From Maritimibacter harenae (lineage in GTDB: Bacteria > Pseudomonadota > Alphaproteobacteria > Rhodobacterales > Rhodobacteraceae): a DNA stretch of 64,000 nt. This document shows positions 17,390 to 26,942 of the stretch, in pieces (position 1 is the stretch's first letter; the number at the start of each line of letters is the position of its first letter). The DNA lies in NCBI RefSeq assembly GCF_009882975.1, contig NZ_WTUX01000010.1, positions 120,599-184,598 on the forward strand. The letters are read 5' to 3'. A program made the translations under genes and the position numbers. The notes below the pieces were generated by a model that was given only the letters and a program-made list of their open reading frames with translations, was not told the DNA's origin and ran no database searches.

Positions 17390-17407
17390 TTGAACACATG
17401 TGTTCAA
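17390..17407. promoter_or_regulatory. Perfect 18-bp palindrome upstream of the ACAD10/11-like gene
   Basis: TTGAACACATGTGTTCAA is completely symmetrical and lies in the 74-base gap between the thiolase stop and the next operon. It begins 59 bases before that start codon. It is a candidate repressor or activator site controlling the run that also contains the iclR-type gene. No protein can be assigned to it from sequence alone. Confidence 0.6.
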
Positions 17408-17448
17408 ATGGATGAAGCCGGCAACCGGCCGGAATTGGGAGGACAGAC

Positions 17449-18683
<1,235 letters not shown>

Positions 18684-18684
<1 letters not shown>

Positions 18685-19340
18685 TGGCGCTGATCACCGT
18701 CATCCGCCACGCCCAGGCCTCTTTCGGGGCGGCGAACTACGACAAGCTCTCACCGCTTGGTCATCGCCAATCCAAGGCCCTGGGCGCGGCCTTGAGGGCG
18801 CAGGGCTGGCAGTGGCCCGGCAAGGTCATGATCGGCTCGCAGCTGCGCCACCGCGAGACGCTCGAAGGGATCGCCGAAGGCTACGGTGCCGAGGCCGATC
18901 CCGTGGTGCATCCCGGTCTCAACGAATTCGACTTCACGGCGCTCCTCAAGGCGCACGAACAGGGTGACGCGATCCCGGAGAAGACAACCGGCGACCGGGC
19001 CGCGCATTTCCGCCAGCTCAAGGCGACCGTGCTGGCCTGGCAGGCCGACGAGATCGCCGAGCCGCCCGAGCGCTACGCCGATTTCGTGGCCCGGGTCGAG
19101 GACGCGCGGGCATCGGCCGAGGGCGACACGCTCATGGTTTCGTCCGGCGGCGCGATCAGCCAGATGATCCGCCGCGTGCTGGACGCGCCCGCCACCCAGC
19201 AGATCCTGCTGCAGCTCCAGATGAAGAACTGCGCCGTGAACAAGATCGTGCAGGGGCGCAACGGCGCCTACCTGCATGGGTTCAACGAAACACCGCATAT
19301 CGACGCGACCAACGCGGACGAGATGCTGACCTACAGCTGA
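18684..19340 (+). CDS. Histidine phosphatase superfamily protein with an altered second histidine
   Basis: This 218-residue phosphoglycerate mutase-fold protein overlaps the preceding stop by one base. The first catalytic motif reads VIRHAQAS (Arg8, His9), and the arginine and acidic elements appear as QLRHRETLEG and LNEFDF. The second catalytic position, normally SHGG, reads SSGG (Ser153-Ser154), so the usual second histidine is a serine. It may be a specialised phosphatase or a non-catalytic partner. Its place between the ACAD10/11-like and kinase genes suggests work on the same phosphorylated intermediate or on an inhibitory by-product. Confidence 0.85.
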
Positions 19341-19350
19341 GGGGACAGCG

Positions 19351-20373
19351 ATGACCAAGACCCAACAGCTCGACACGAAAGCCGTGGCCGCCTGGCTGGA
19401 ACGCCACATGCCCGGCTTCGAGGGGCCGATCGAGGCGACCAAGTTCGACGTGGGACAGTCGAACCCGACGTTCCGGCTCGACACGCCCAAAGGGCCTTTC
19501 GTCCTGCGCCGCAAGCCGCCGGGGCAGCTTCTGAAAAGCGCCCACGCGGTGGACCGGGAATTCCGGGTGCAGAAGGCGCTCGCTGATACCGACGTGCCGG
19601 TCGCGAAGATGCATGTTCTGTGCGAGGACCCCGATGTGATCGGGTCGGATTTCTACGTGATGGAGGCGGTCGAGGGCCGCAACATCGACGACCCGCGCAT
19701 CCCCGACGTGTCCAACGACGAACGCCGCGCGATCTATGACGAGATGTGCCGGGTGCTGGCCGCCATCCACGACGTCGACATCGAGGCGGTGGGGCTGTCG
19801 GATTATGGCCCGCCGGGCAATTACTTCGAACGGCAGATCGGGCGCTGGACCAAGCAATACCGTGCGTCCGAGACCGAGAGCATCGCGGACATGGACGCGC
19901 TCATCGATTGGCTGCCGGGCAACATCCCCGACGACGACCAGCGCCGGCTCGTGCACGGCGACTACCGGATCGACAACATGCTCTTCGAGACCGACGGGCC
20001 GCGCTGCGCCGCCGTGCTCGACTGGGAGCTGTCGACCATCGGGCACCCCTATGCCGACCTCGCCTCGCTCCTCATGCAGTGGCAGATGCCGCCGGGGGCC
20101 GAGGGGCGCGGGCTGGCGGGGGTCGACCGCGCGGCGCTTGGGATCCCGACGGACGAAGAGTTCGTCGCGATGTACTGCAAGGCGCGCGGAATCGACGGGA
20201 TCGCGGGGATGAACTTCTACCTCGCTTTCGCCTTCTTCCGCATGGGCGCGATCATCCAGGGGGTCTACAAGCGCGCGCTGGACGGCAACGCGTCGAACCC
20301 CGAACGGGCGATGCGGCTGGGGGCCGCGGTGCCGCAATTCGCGGCCGGCGGGCTGAGGGCGGCCCATGGCTGA
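19351..20373 (+). CDS. APH-family kinase related to the ACAD10/11 kinase domain and LvaA
   Basis: The 340-residue protein has an aminoglycoside-phosphotransferase-type kinase fold. The nucleotide loop FDVGQSNPTF lies at 32-41 and FVLRRKPPG holds the ATP-binding lysine. The catalytic loop VHGDYRIDNM (Asp204, Asn209) and the metal motif VLDWELSTIG (Asp224) complete the active site. This subgroup occurs fused or next to ACAD10/11 dehydrogenases and acts on the 4-hydroxyl of hydroxyacyl-CoA, as shown for LvaA with 4-hydroxyvaleryl-CoA. Antibiotic resistance is therefore very unlikely. Its end overlaps the next SDR start by 8 bases. Confidence 0.92.
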   Translation: MTKTQQLDTKAVAAWLERHMPGFEGPIEATKFDVGQSNPTFRLDTPKGPFVLRRKPPGQLLKSAHAVDREFRVQKALADTDVPVAKMHVLCEDPDVIGSDFYVMEAVEGRNIDDPRIPDVSNDERRAIYDEMCRVLAAIHDVDIEAVGLSDYGPPGNYFERQIGRWTKQYRASETESIADMDALIDWLPGNIPDDDQRRLVHGDYRIDNMLFETDGPRCAAVLDWELSTIGHPYADLASLLMQWQMPPGAEGRGLAGVDRAALGIPTDEEFVAMYCKARGIDGIAGMNFYLAFAFFRMGAIIQGVYKRALDGNASNPERAMRLGAAVPQFAAGGLRAAHG

Positions 20374-21148
20374 TTTCTCTGGAAAAGTGGTGCAGATCAC
20401 CGGGGCCGCCTCGGGTTTCGGGGCGATGCTGGCGGCCGACCTCGCGGCGGCCGGCGCGCGCCTGATGCTCTCCGACGTGAATGCCGACGGGCTGGCCGAG
20501 GTCGCCGGCGCCGCCGAGGCGCGAGGGGCCCAGGTGCTGGCCGAGGTCTTCTCGGTCGCCGACGACGCGGCGATGGCATCGCACGTCGCGGCCGGAGTCG
20601 ACCGCTTCGGCGGGCTCGACATCGCTTTCAACAACGCGGGCGTCGGCGGCGGCCTCTGCCGCCTGCCCGAGATCCCGCTCGAGGATTACGACCGGATCAT
20701 GGAGATCAACGCGCGCGGCGTGTTCATCGGCCTGCGCCACCAGCTCCCGGTCATGCTGGGACAGGGGCGCGGGTCGATCCTCAACACCGCGTCGGCCGCG
20801 GGGCTCGTGGGGTCGGGCCAGCTTGCGGCCTATGCCGCGTCCAAACACGCGGTGATCGGGATGACGAAGGCCGCTGCCGACGAGGTCGCGCGCAAGGGGG
20901 TGCGGGTCAACGCGATCTGCCCCAGCTTCGCGGCAACGCCGATGGTGGAAACGATGGGTGACGCTATGGGCGAACGCCACGGGGTCAGCCGGGACGAGGC
21001 TTATGGCATCATCGCCAGCCGCGTGCCGATGCGCCGCGTGGCCGAACCGCGCGAGGTGGTGCAGGCCATGCTTTGGATCGTGTCGGACGACAATTCCTTC
21101 ATGACCGGCCAGGCCATTTCCGTTGATGGGGGCCTGACGGCTGTATAA
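20366..21148 (+). CDS. Short-chain dehydrogenase/reductase
   Basis: This is a 260-residue classical SDR with cofactor loop TGAASGFG, NNAG, a serine in NTAS, and catalytic YAASKHA. The C-terminus GQAISVDGGLTAV is the usual family ending. It overlaps the kinase gene, so translation is probably coupled. In the P. putida lva operon an SDR (LvaD) also follows the kinase/dehydrogenase pair. A role in interconverting keto and hydroxy acyl intermediates (for example 4-keto to 4-hydroxy, or 3-hydroxy to 3-keto) is plausible but not determinable here. Confidence 0.88.
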   Translation: MADFSGKVVQITGAASGFGAMLAADLAAAGARLMLSDVNADGLAEVAGAAEARGAQVLAEVFSVADDAAMASHVAAGVDRFGGLDIAFNNAGVGGGLCRLPEIPLEDYDRIMEINARGVFIGLRHQLPVMLGQGRGSILNTASAAGLVGSGQLAAYAASKHAVIGMTKAAADEVARKGVRVNAICPSFAATPMVETMGDAMGERHGVSRDEAYGIIASRVPMRRVAEPREVVQAMLWIVSDDNSFMTGQAISVDGGLTAV

Positions 21149-21157
21149 GGGGAACGC

Positions 21158-21973
21158 ATGGGCAAGGATGATTTGATCGAAGACGTCGATGCGGATGGCG
21201 ACCGCAAGTTCGTGACGGCACTGGCGCGCGGTCTGGACGTTCTCAGGTGCTTCCGGCCCTACGAGACCAACCTCACCAACCACGAGATCGCGCAGCGCAC
21301 GGGGCTGCCGAAGCCAACCATCTCGCGCCTGACGCATACGCTGCGCAAGCTCGACTACCTGGTCTACTCGGAACGCACCGGCACCTACCGGCTGGGCGCG
21401 GGCGTTCTGGCGCTGGGTTTCGGGGTCCTGTCCTCGATCGAGATGACCGACCGTGCGCGCGAGGAGATGGCCGCGCTCTGCGAGGGGCCCAACCCGAACA
21501 TCACCTCGGCCCTGGCCGAGCAGCACCGCCTGCGCGCGGTCTACACCGCCATCCAGCGGTCGAAGGAAGCGGTGTCGCTCACCATCAATGTGGGTGCGCG
21601 GCTGCCGCTCTTTCACTCCGCCATCGGACGCGCGATCCTCGTGGGCCTGCCGGAGAAGCAGCGCCAGGCGCTGGTCGACCAGGCGCTGGCCGAGCTCCCG
21701 GACGAGCGCAAGCGCACGATCGCGTCGCTCGACAAGGGACTGCGCGACTACGAGGAATACGGGCTTTGCACCGGGTTCGGCGAATGGAAGAACGAGGTGC
21801 ACGGGATCGCCGTGCCGGTCTTCTCGCTGAACGGCGACCGGGTCCACGGGCTCAACGTCGGTGGCCCGTCGTTCTTCGTTCACCCCGACGAGCTGATGGA
21901 GCACTACGCCGAGCGGCTCAAGAAGGCGGCGCAGAACCTGTCGTCGGGCGCACCGGGCAAGCCCGCCGCATGA
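21158..21973 (+). CDS. IclR-family transcriptional regulator
   Basis: The 271-residue regulator has an N-terminal winged helix (about 18-78, with LTNHEIAQRTGLPKPTISRLTHTL split as LTNHEIAQRTGLPK and PTISRLTHTL) and a C-terminal IclR ligand-binding domain (about 90-255). The latter includes GARLPLFHSAIGRAIL and the GLCTGFGEW loop. It lies inside the catabolic run, overlapping the thioesterase gene by 4 bases, so it is probably a local regulator responding to a pathway acid or CoA ester. The palindromes at 11552-11570 and 17390-17407 are the best candidate targets seen in the window. Confidence 0.92.
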   Translation: MGKDDLIEDVDADGDRKFVTALARGLDVLRCFRPYETNLTNHEIAQRTGLPKPTISRLTHTLRKLDYLVYSERTGTYRLGAGVLALGFGVLSSIEMTDRAREEMAALCEGPNPNITSALAEQHRLRAVYTAIQRSKEAVSLTINVGARLPLFHSAIGRAILVGLPEKQRQALVDQALAELPDERKRTIASLDKGLRDYEEYGLCTGFGEWKNEVHGIAVPVFSLNGDRVHGLNVGGPSFFVHPDELMEHYAERLKKAAQNLSSGAPGKPAA

Positions 21974-22374
21974 CCCTGGACCCGGCCCTCGTCGAAGACC
22001 CCTATGCGTTCCAGTCGCTCCTGGGCTTCCGGATGACGGACTGGTCCGAGGATTATGCGCGCTTCGAGTTGCCGGTCACCGAGGCGCTCGGCAACCGCTA
22101 CGGCATCCCGCATGGCGGCGTCTATGCCACGCTGCTCGACACCGTGATGGGGTTCGCCGCCTGCTACACCGGTGATCCTGAGAACCGCCGGCTGGCCATG
22201 ACGCTGTCGCTCAACGTGAATTACCTGGCGCAGCCGGCGGGCAGCCTGCTGATCGCCGAGGGGCGCAGGACCGGGGGCGGGCGCAAGAGTTTCTTCGCGG
22301 ACGCGGTGATCACCGACGACACCGGGATCAAGGTCGCGGCCGGAACCGGCGTCTTCCGCTATCGTTCGAGCTGA
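21970..22374 (+). CDS. PaaI-type hot-dog thioesterase
   Basis: The 134-residue protein has the PaaI/YbgC-like hot-dog signature NRYGIPHGGVYATLLDTVMG with the HGG turn, followed by LSLNVNYLAQPAG and the C-terminal strand. It would hydrolyse an acyl-CoA, releasing CoA when intermediates accumulate. The ATG overlaps the iclR stop (ATGA). It is the last gene of the plus-strand run and converges on the acyl-CoA dehydrogenase gene on the other strand. Confidence 0.9.
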   Translation: MTLDPALVEDPYAFQSLLGFRMTDWSEDYARFELPVTEALGNRYGIPHGGVYATLLDTVMGFAACYTGDPENRRLAMTLSLNVNYLAQPAGSLLIAEGRRTGGGRKSFFADAVITDDTGIKVAAGTGVFRYRSS

Positions 22375-22405
22375 GGTCCCGGAGACCTGGGCCCTCTGGC
22401 TCTGG

Positions 22406-22433
22406 TTCTCTAGAATCCTAGAATTCTAGAGAA
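22406..22433. repeat. AT-rich inverted repeat between convergent genes
   Basis: TTCTCTAGAAT and ATTCTAGAGAA are perfect 11-base complements separated by CCTAGA, and CTAGAAT also recurs inside. No T-run follows. It may end transcription of the plus-strand operon or bind a protein. Its AT content stands out from the surroundings. Confidence 0.5.
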
Positions 22434-22519
22434 ATGCAGTGGCGGGCGCTCGTCGCGCGCCACCCGGTTTTCGCAGCAAATTCAATGATTTGTATGGAAA
22501 TTACCCTAAGCAGAGAAAA

Positions 22520-22548
22520 CGCGGGGCGTGCGCATCGCTCGCCCCGCG
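22520..22548 (-). terminator. Probable bidirectional terminator
   Basis: The 9-bp stem CGCGGGGCG/CGCCCCGCG has an 11-base loop and is flanked by GAGAAAA on one side and TTTCTC on the other, so it offers a short T-run on both strands. It lies 27 bases after the stop of the minus-strand acyl-CoA dehydrogenase operon. Confidence 0.7.
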
Positions 22549-22575
22549 TTTCTCGATGTCCGACCGCCTGGTCTG

Positions 22576-23634
22576 TCAGGCCGCGTAACCCGCCATCACG
22601 CGTTCAAGCTGGTAATCCTCGTCGCCCAGCTGTGCGTCGATCATCACCAGCCGCTTGGCATAATGGCTCACCGCCGCCTCCCAGGTCATGGCGATCCCGC
22701 CATGCATCTGGATCGCTTCCTCGGCCACCAGCCGCGCGGCGCGCCCGATCAGGCTCTTGGCCATCGCGACGAAGTGGGCCTGCTCCGGGGTGCCCATCTT
22801 CGAGGCCGCGAGGATGGTGATCGACCGGGCCTGCTCGATCTCGGTGACGAGGTCGACGGCGCGGTGCTGGAGCGCCTGGAACTTGCCGATCGGCACGCCG
22901 AACTGCTTGCGGGTGCGCAGGTACTCCAGGAGCATCTCGTTGGTGGCGTCCATCGCCCCCACCGCCTCGGCGCAGAGCGCGAGCCGGCCGGCGTCCAGCG
23001 CGTCCTCGAGCGCGGCGCGCGCATCGGACAGCACTTCGGTGCCCGGCGTGCCGTCGAGGAACAGCTCGGCCGCGCCACCACCGTCGATCATGCCGTAGCC
23101 GGTCACGTCGGCGTCCTCGGCCTTCACCTCGTAAAGCGCGAGCGTGCCGCCGGACTTGGCGGCGACCAGGAACACCTCGGCATCGTTGCCGCCGTAGACC
23201 ACGGATTTGCGCCCCGTAAGCTTGCCGCCTTCGGCCGTCGTCTCGATCCCGTCGAGGTCGTAGGGCGCGTCCAACTCGCCGATGGCAGCCGCGTAGCGCA
23301 CGGAGCCGTCGAGCAGCGAGGCCTGGTCGGCCCCGGCCGCCGTGAGCAGGCGGGAGGCCAGAAGCGTGCCCAGCACCGGGGCCGGGGACAGGCCGCGGCC
23401 GAGCGTTTCGAACACCGTGGTGATGTCGAAGCCCGCGCCGCCGAAGCCGCCCGCGTCCTCGGGTGCAAGCGCGTAGAGCACGCCGATTTCGCACATCTCG
23501 CCCCAGAGCGCGGCGTCATGGAACGGCGCCTCGTAGGCGACCTTGGCGCGGTGGTCGTAGGGATACTTGTCCGCCAGGAACCGCGAGAGCGAGTCCGACA
23601 GCATCCGGCGGTCTTCGGTCAGGGAAAAATCCAT
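22576..23634 (-). CDS. Acyl-CoA dehydrogenase, small subunit of the second pair
   Basis: This 352-residue ACAD-fold protein is the last gene of the minus-strand operon. It starts MDFSLTEDRRMLSDSLSRFL and carries LRTRKQFGVPIGKFQALQH and EAIQMHGGIAMTWE, which are family motifs. The C-terminus (YAKRLVMIDAQLGDEDYQL) lacks a glutamate in the catalytic loop. Its 1-base gap to the large subunit gene, and its similarity in layout to the 11657/12849 pair, suggest a heteromeric enzyme. Heteromeric ACADs are known for ring-containing or dicarboxylic acyl-CoAs. Confidence 0.88.
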   Translation of the reverse strand: MDFSLTEDRRMLSDSLSRFLADKYPYDHRAKVAYEAPFHDAALWGEMCEIGVLYALAPEDAGGFGGAGFDITTVFETLGRGLSPAPVLGTLLASRLLTAAGADQASLLDGSVRYAAAIGELDAPYDLDGIETTAEGGKLTGRKSVVYGGNDAEVFLVAAKSGGTLALYEVKAEDADVTGYGMIDGGGAAELFLDGTPGTEVLSDARAALEDALDAGRLALCAEAVGAMDATNEMLLEYLRTRKQFGVPIGKFQALQHRAVDLVTEIEQARSITILAASKMGTPEQAHFVAMAKSLIGRAARLVAEEAIQMHGGIAMTWEAAVSHYAKRLVMIDAQLGDEDYQLERVMAGYAA

Positions 23635-23635
23635 C

Positions 23636-24826
23636 TCAGAGCTCCAGCATCGCCTTGGTCAGGATGTTTCGCTGGATCTCGTTCGACCCACCGAAAATCG
23701 ACAGTTTGCGGTTGTTGAAATAATCGGCGGCGTTGTTCACGTCCTCCGGTGCGACGAGCGCGGCATTGCCGAACATCTCCTCGGACGGGAAGGGGGCCGC
23801 CGCCGGACCCAGCGCGCGGCGCGACAGGTCGTTGAGCGTCTGGCGGATCACCGTGCCCTTGATCTTCAGGATCGAGGTCTCGGGCCCCGGCGCGCCCTGC
23901 GTCTGGGCGGTGTAGAGCATCCGGAGGTTGGTGATCTTCATCGCCTCGAGCTCGATCTCCGCATTCGCGATGCGGGCCGCGAAAAGCGGGTTCTCGATCA
24001 GCGGACGGCCGTGGCGTTTCATCCGGCGCGCCAGTGCCTTGAGCTCTTCGAGCGCCTTCATGGAAAAGCCGACGCCCGCGATGTTGGTCCGCTCGTGCGT
24101 CAGCAGGAACTTGGCGATGGTCCAGCCCTGGTTCTCTTCGCCGACAAGGTTCTCGGCGGGCACGCGCACGTCGGTGAAGAACACCTCGTTCACCTCGTGG
24201 CCGCCCTCGATCAGCTTGATCGGGCGCATCTCGATCCCCGGGGTGTCGAGGTCGACAAGGATGAAGCTGATCCCTTCCTGCGGCTTGCCGTCGGTCTTGG
24301 TACGCACAAGGCAGAAGATCTTGTCGGCATGCTGGCCGAGCGTCGTCCAGGTTTTCTGCCCGTTGATGACGTACTCGTCGCCCTCGCGCACCGCGCGGGT
24401 CTTGAGGCTGGCAAGGTCCGACCCCGCCCCCGGTTCGGAATACCCCTGGCACCACCAGTCGGTCCCGTCGAGGATGCGCGGCAGGTAGTATTCCTGCTGC
24501 GCCTTGGTGCCGAATTTCTGCAGCACCGGGCCCAGCATGGCCAGGCCGAAGGGGACGATGCGCGGCGCGTTGGCGCGCGCGCATTCCTCTTCGAAGATGT
24601 GGCGCTCCACCGGGGTCCAGCCCTGTCCGCCGAATTCCTTCGGCCAGAAGGGGGCGGCGAGCCATCCCTTCTCGTTCAGGATGGCGTGCCAGCGCTCCAT
24701 GTCGTCCTTTTCGAGCTCGCCGCCGATCCGCACCTTCTCTGCAAGGTCGTCGGGCAGCTTCTCGTCAAGGAAGGTCCGCACCTCGTCGCGGAATTCCTCT
24801 TCTTCCCTGGTGAAGTTCAGGTCCAT
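23636..24826 (-). CDS. Acyl-CoA dehydrogenase, large subunit of the second pair
   Basis: The 396-residue subunit has CQGYSEPGAGSDLASL and INGQKTWTTLGQHADKIF as substrate and flavin motifs. The C-terminal loop reads SIFGGSNEIQRNILTK, the pattern of the PimC/FadE28-like large subunits, where a glycine replaces the medium-chain glutamate. The active base is therefore expected elsewhere in the helical domain. The gene follows the FadJ-like gene by 1 base and precedes the small subunit by 1 base. Substrate is unknown; operon partners show that the product enters beta-oxidation. Confidence 0.9.
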   Translation of the reverse strand: MDLNFTREEEEFRDEVRTFLDEKLPDDLAEKVRIGGELEKDDMERWHAILNEKGWLAAPFWPKEFGGQGWTPVERHIFEEECARANAPRIVPFGLAMLGPVLQKFGTKAQQEYYLPRILDGTDWWCQGYSEPGAGSDLASLKTRAVREGDEYVINGQKTWTTLGQHADKIFCLVRTKTDGKPQEGISFILVDLDTPGIEMRPIKLIEGGHEVNEVFFTDVRVPAENLVGEENQGWTIAKFLLTHERTNIAGVGFSMKALEELKALARRMKRHGRPLIENPLFAARIANAEIELEAMKITNLRMLYTAQTQGAPGPETSILKIKGTVIRQTLNDLSRRALGPAAAPFPSEEMFGNAALVAPEDVNNAADYFNNRKLSIFGGSNEIQRNILTKAMLEL

Positions 24827-24827
24827 C

Positions 24828-26924
24828 TCACCCCTCCTTGTTCAGGTCCGCGAAAGTCGTGCCGTCCTCGGCCATGCGGCGCAGGATCGCCGGCACTTTC
24901 CAGTAATACGCATCGTCCTGCGCAAACCGTTCAATCCGCGCGACCAGTTCCTTGGCCCCGATCGTGTCGGCATAATGAAGCGGCCCGCCGCGGAAGCGCG
25001 GGAAGCCGTAGCCGAAGAGGAAGACCGCATCGACGTCGATGGGGCGCAGCGCGATGCCTTCCTCGACCACGCGGGCGGCCTCGGAAATCATCGCGGTCAT
25101 GTAGCGCTCGATGATCTCGTCGTCGGTGAAGCTCTTGGGCGTGATGCCCTTTGCCGCGCGTTCCTCGTCGATGATTTCGAGCGCGCGGGGGTTCGGGCGG
25201 ATGCCCTCGTCATCGTAGATGTAGAAGCCCTTGCCGGTCTTGCGCCCGAACATGCCTTCTTCGCAGATCTTGTCGTGGATGCGCACGTAACGCTCTTCGG
25301 CCGGGCGGTTCGGCGCCATGCGCTTGCGGTTGGCCCAGCCGATGTCGAGCCCGGCAAGATCGCCCACCTTGAAGGGCCCCATCGCGAAGCCGAAGTTTTC
25401 AAGCGCGTCGTCCACCTGCTGCGGGGAGGCCCCGTCCTCGACCAGGTAGCCCGCGGTCTTGGAGTAATAGGCGAGGATGCGGTTGCCGATGAAGCCGTCG
25501 CAGACACCCGCGCGGACGCCGACCTTCTTCATCTTCTTGGCCAGCGCGAAGCCCGTCGCGACCACCTCGGGCGCGGTCTTGTCGGCCACGACGACCTCCA
25601 GAAGCCGCATGATGTTGGCGGGAGAGAAGAAGTGCAGGCCGATCACGTCCTCGGGCCGGTTGGTGGCCGAGGCGATCTCGTTCACGTCGAGATAGGAGGT
25701 GTTGGAGGCCAGCACGGCGCCGGGTTTGCAGATCGTGTCGAGCTTGCCGAAGATGTCCTTCTTCACGCCCATGTCCTCGAACACGGCCTCGATCACGAGG
25801 TCCACGTCACCCAGGTCTTCCATGTTCAGCGACGGCTCGAAACGTGCCATCGCCTCGTCCCGCTTGGCCTCGCTCATCTTGCCGCGCTTCACGGCGCCGT
25901 CGAGGTTCTTGGTGATCGCACCGATGCCGCGGTCGAGCCCGTCCTGCGCCACCTCGATCATCCGCACGGCCAGGCCCGCGCTCAGCGCTGCCGTGGCGAT
26001 GCCGGAGCCCATCGTGCCGCCACCGATCACGCCGATCTTCTCGACCGGGCGGGGCGTGGCCTTGCCTTCCGGGATCTTGGAAACGGCGCGCTCGGCAAAG
26101 AATGCGTGGCGCATCCCCTGCGAGGCCGGGTCCTGCAGCCCGTCGACGAAGCTCTGGCGTTCATAGGCCATGCCCTTGTCGAACGGACCGGTCGACATCT
26201 TCACCGCCTCGATGCAGTTCAGCGCAGTGGGGTGATGCTTCATCTTCTTGGCGACCATCGCGCGCGCGTCGTCGAGCGCTGCCTCGTCCATCTCGGCGTC
26301 GAGCTCGGAGGTGCGTCGGGTCTTGAGTTTGCCGTCCAGAACGTTCCGGGCCGCGTCGAGCGCCACGTCGCGCGGCTCGCCCGCTTCCAGCCCGTCGAGC
26401 AGGCCGAAGGACAGTGCCTCTTCGCCCGGGACCTGCCGCCCGGAGAGCGCCATGTCGAGCGTGTGCTTCATGCCCATGAGCCGCGGGCCGCGCTGGGTGC
26501 CGGACGCGCCGGGCAGAAGGCCGAGGTTCACCTCGGGCAGGCCAACGCGCAGGCCCTTCACGCCGACGCGCGCATGGGCGCCCATGCAGATCTCGAGCCC
26601 GCCGCCAAGCGCGGTGCCATGCGGGGCCACCACGACCGGCTTCTCGCTTGCCTCGATCGCGGCGATCGTGTCGGGGAGCGACGGCTCGAGCGGCGGCTTG
26701 CCGAATTCCTTGATGTCCGCGCCTGCCACGAAGGTCCGGCCGGCCGCGTAGATCGCGATGACTTCGATCCCCTCATCTGCATTCGCGGCCGCGACGGCGT
26801 CGACCAGCCCCTGGCGGACGGCCTGGCCGGAGGCGTTCACCGGCGGGTTGTCGATGCAGACGAGCCCCACCTGTCCCGCACGTTCGAGGGTGATGACGTC
26901 GTTGATCTTGGTCGTGTCGCTCAT
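24828..26924 (-). CDS. Bifunctional enoyl-CoA hydratase / 3-hydroxyacyl-CoA dehydrogenase
   Basis: The 698-residue protein joins two beta-oxidation steps. Residues 1-190 are a crotonase domain with GTALGGGLEICMGAHARV and LPEVNLGLLPGASGTQR, which supply the two catalytic glutamates. From about residue 295 a 3-hydroxyacyl-CoA dehydrogenase follows, with Rossmann motif GVIGGGTMGSGIA, the catalytic histidine in GLHFFSPANIM, and two C-terminal domains. It is FadJ/FadB-like; no thiolase partner lies in this operon, although one is encoded at 16172. It starts 18 bases after the ligase gene. Confidence 0.94.
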   Translation of the reverse strand: MSDTTKINDVITLERAGQVGLVCIDNPPVNASGQAVRQGLVDAVAAANADEGIEVIAIYAAGRTFVAGADIKEFGKPPLEPSLPDTIAAIEASEKPVVVAPHGTALGGGLEICMGAHARVGVKGLRVGLPEVNLGLLPGASGTQRGPRLMGMKHTLDMALSGRQVPGEEALSFGLLDGLEAGEPRDVALDAARNVLDGKLKTRRTSELDAEMDEAALDDARAMVAKKMKHHPTALNCIEAVKMSTGPFDKGMAYERQSFVDGLQDPASQGMRHAFFAERAVSKIPEGKATPRPVEKIGVIGGGTMGSGIATAALSAGLAVRMIEVAQDGLDRGIGAITKNLDGAVKRGKMSEAKRDEAMARFEPSLNMEDLGDVDLVIEAVFEDMGVKKDIFGKLDTICKPGAVLASNTSYLDVNEIASATNRPEDVIGLHFFSPANIMRLLEVVVADKTAPEVVATGFALAKKMKKVGVRAGVCDGFIGNRILAYYSKTAGYLVEDGASPQQVDDALENFGFAMGPFKVGDLAGLDIGWANRKRMAPNRPAEERYVRIHDKICEEGMFGRKTGKGFYIYDDEGIRPNPRALEIIDEERAAKGITPKSFTDDEIIERYMTAMISEAARVVEEGIALRPIDVDAVFLFGYGFPRFRGGPLHYADTIGAKELVARIERFAQDDAYYWKVPAILRRMAEDGTTFADLNKEG

Positions 26925-26942
26925 GGATGTTCTTGTCCTTTG

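Noticed and set aside
19351-20373. Aminoglycoside resistance kinase
   Set aside because: The APH fold is present, but the gene sits in a beta-oxidation operon next to an ACAD10/11-type dehydrogenase, where this kinase subgroup acts on hydroxyacyl-CoA.
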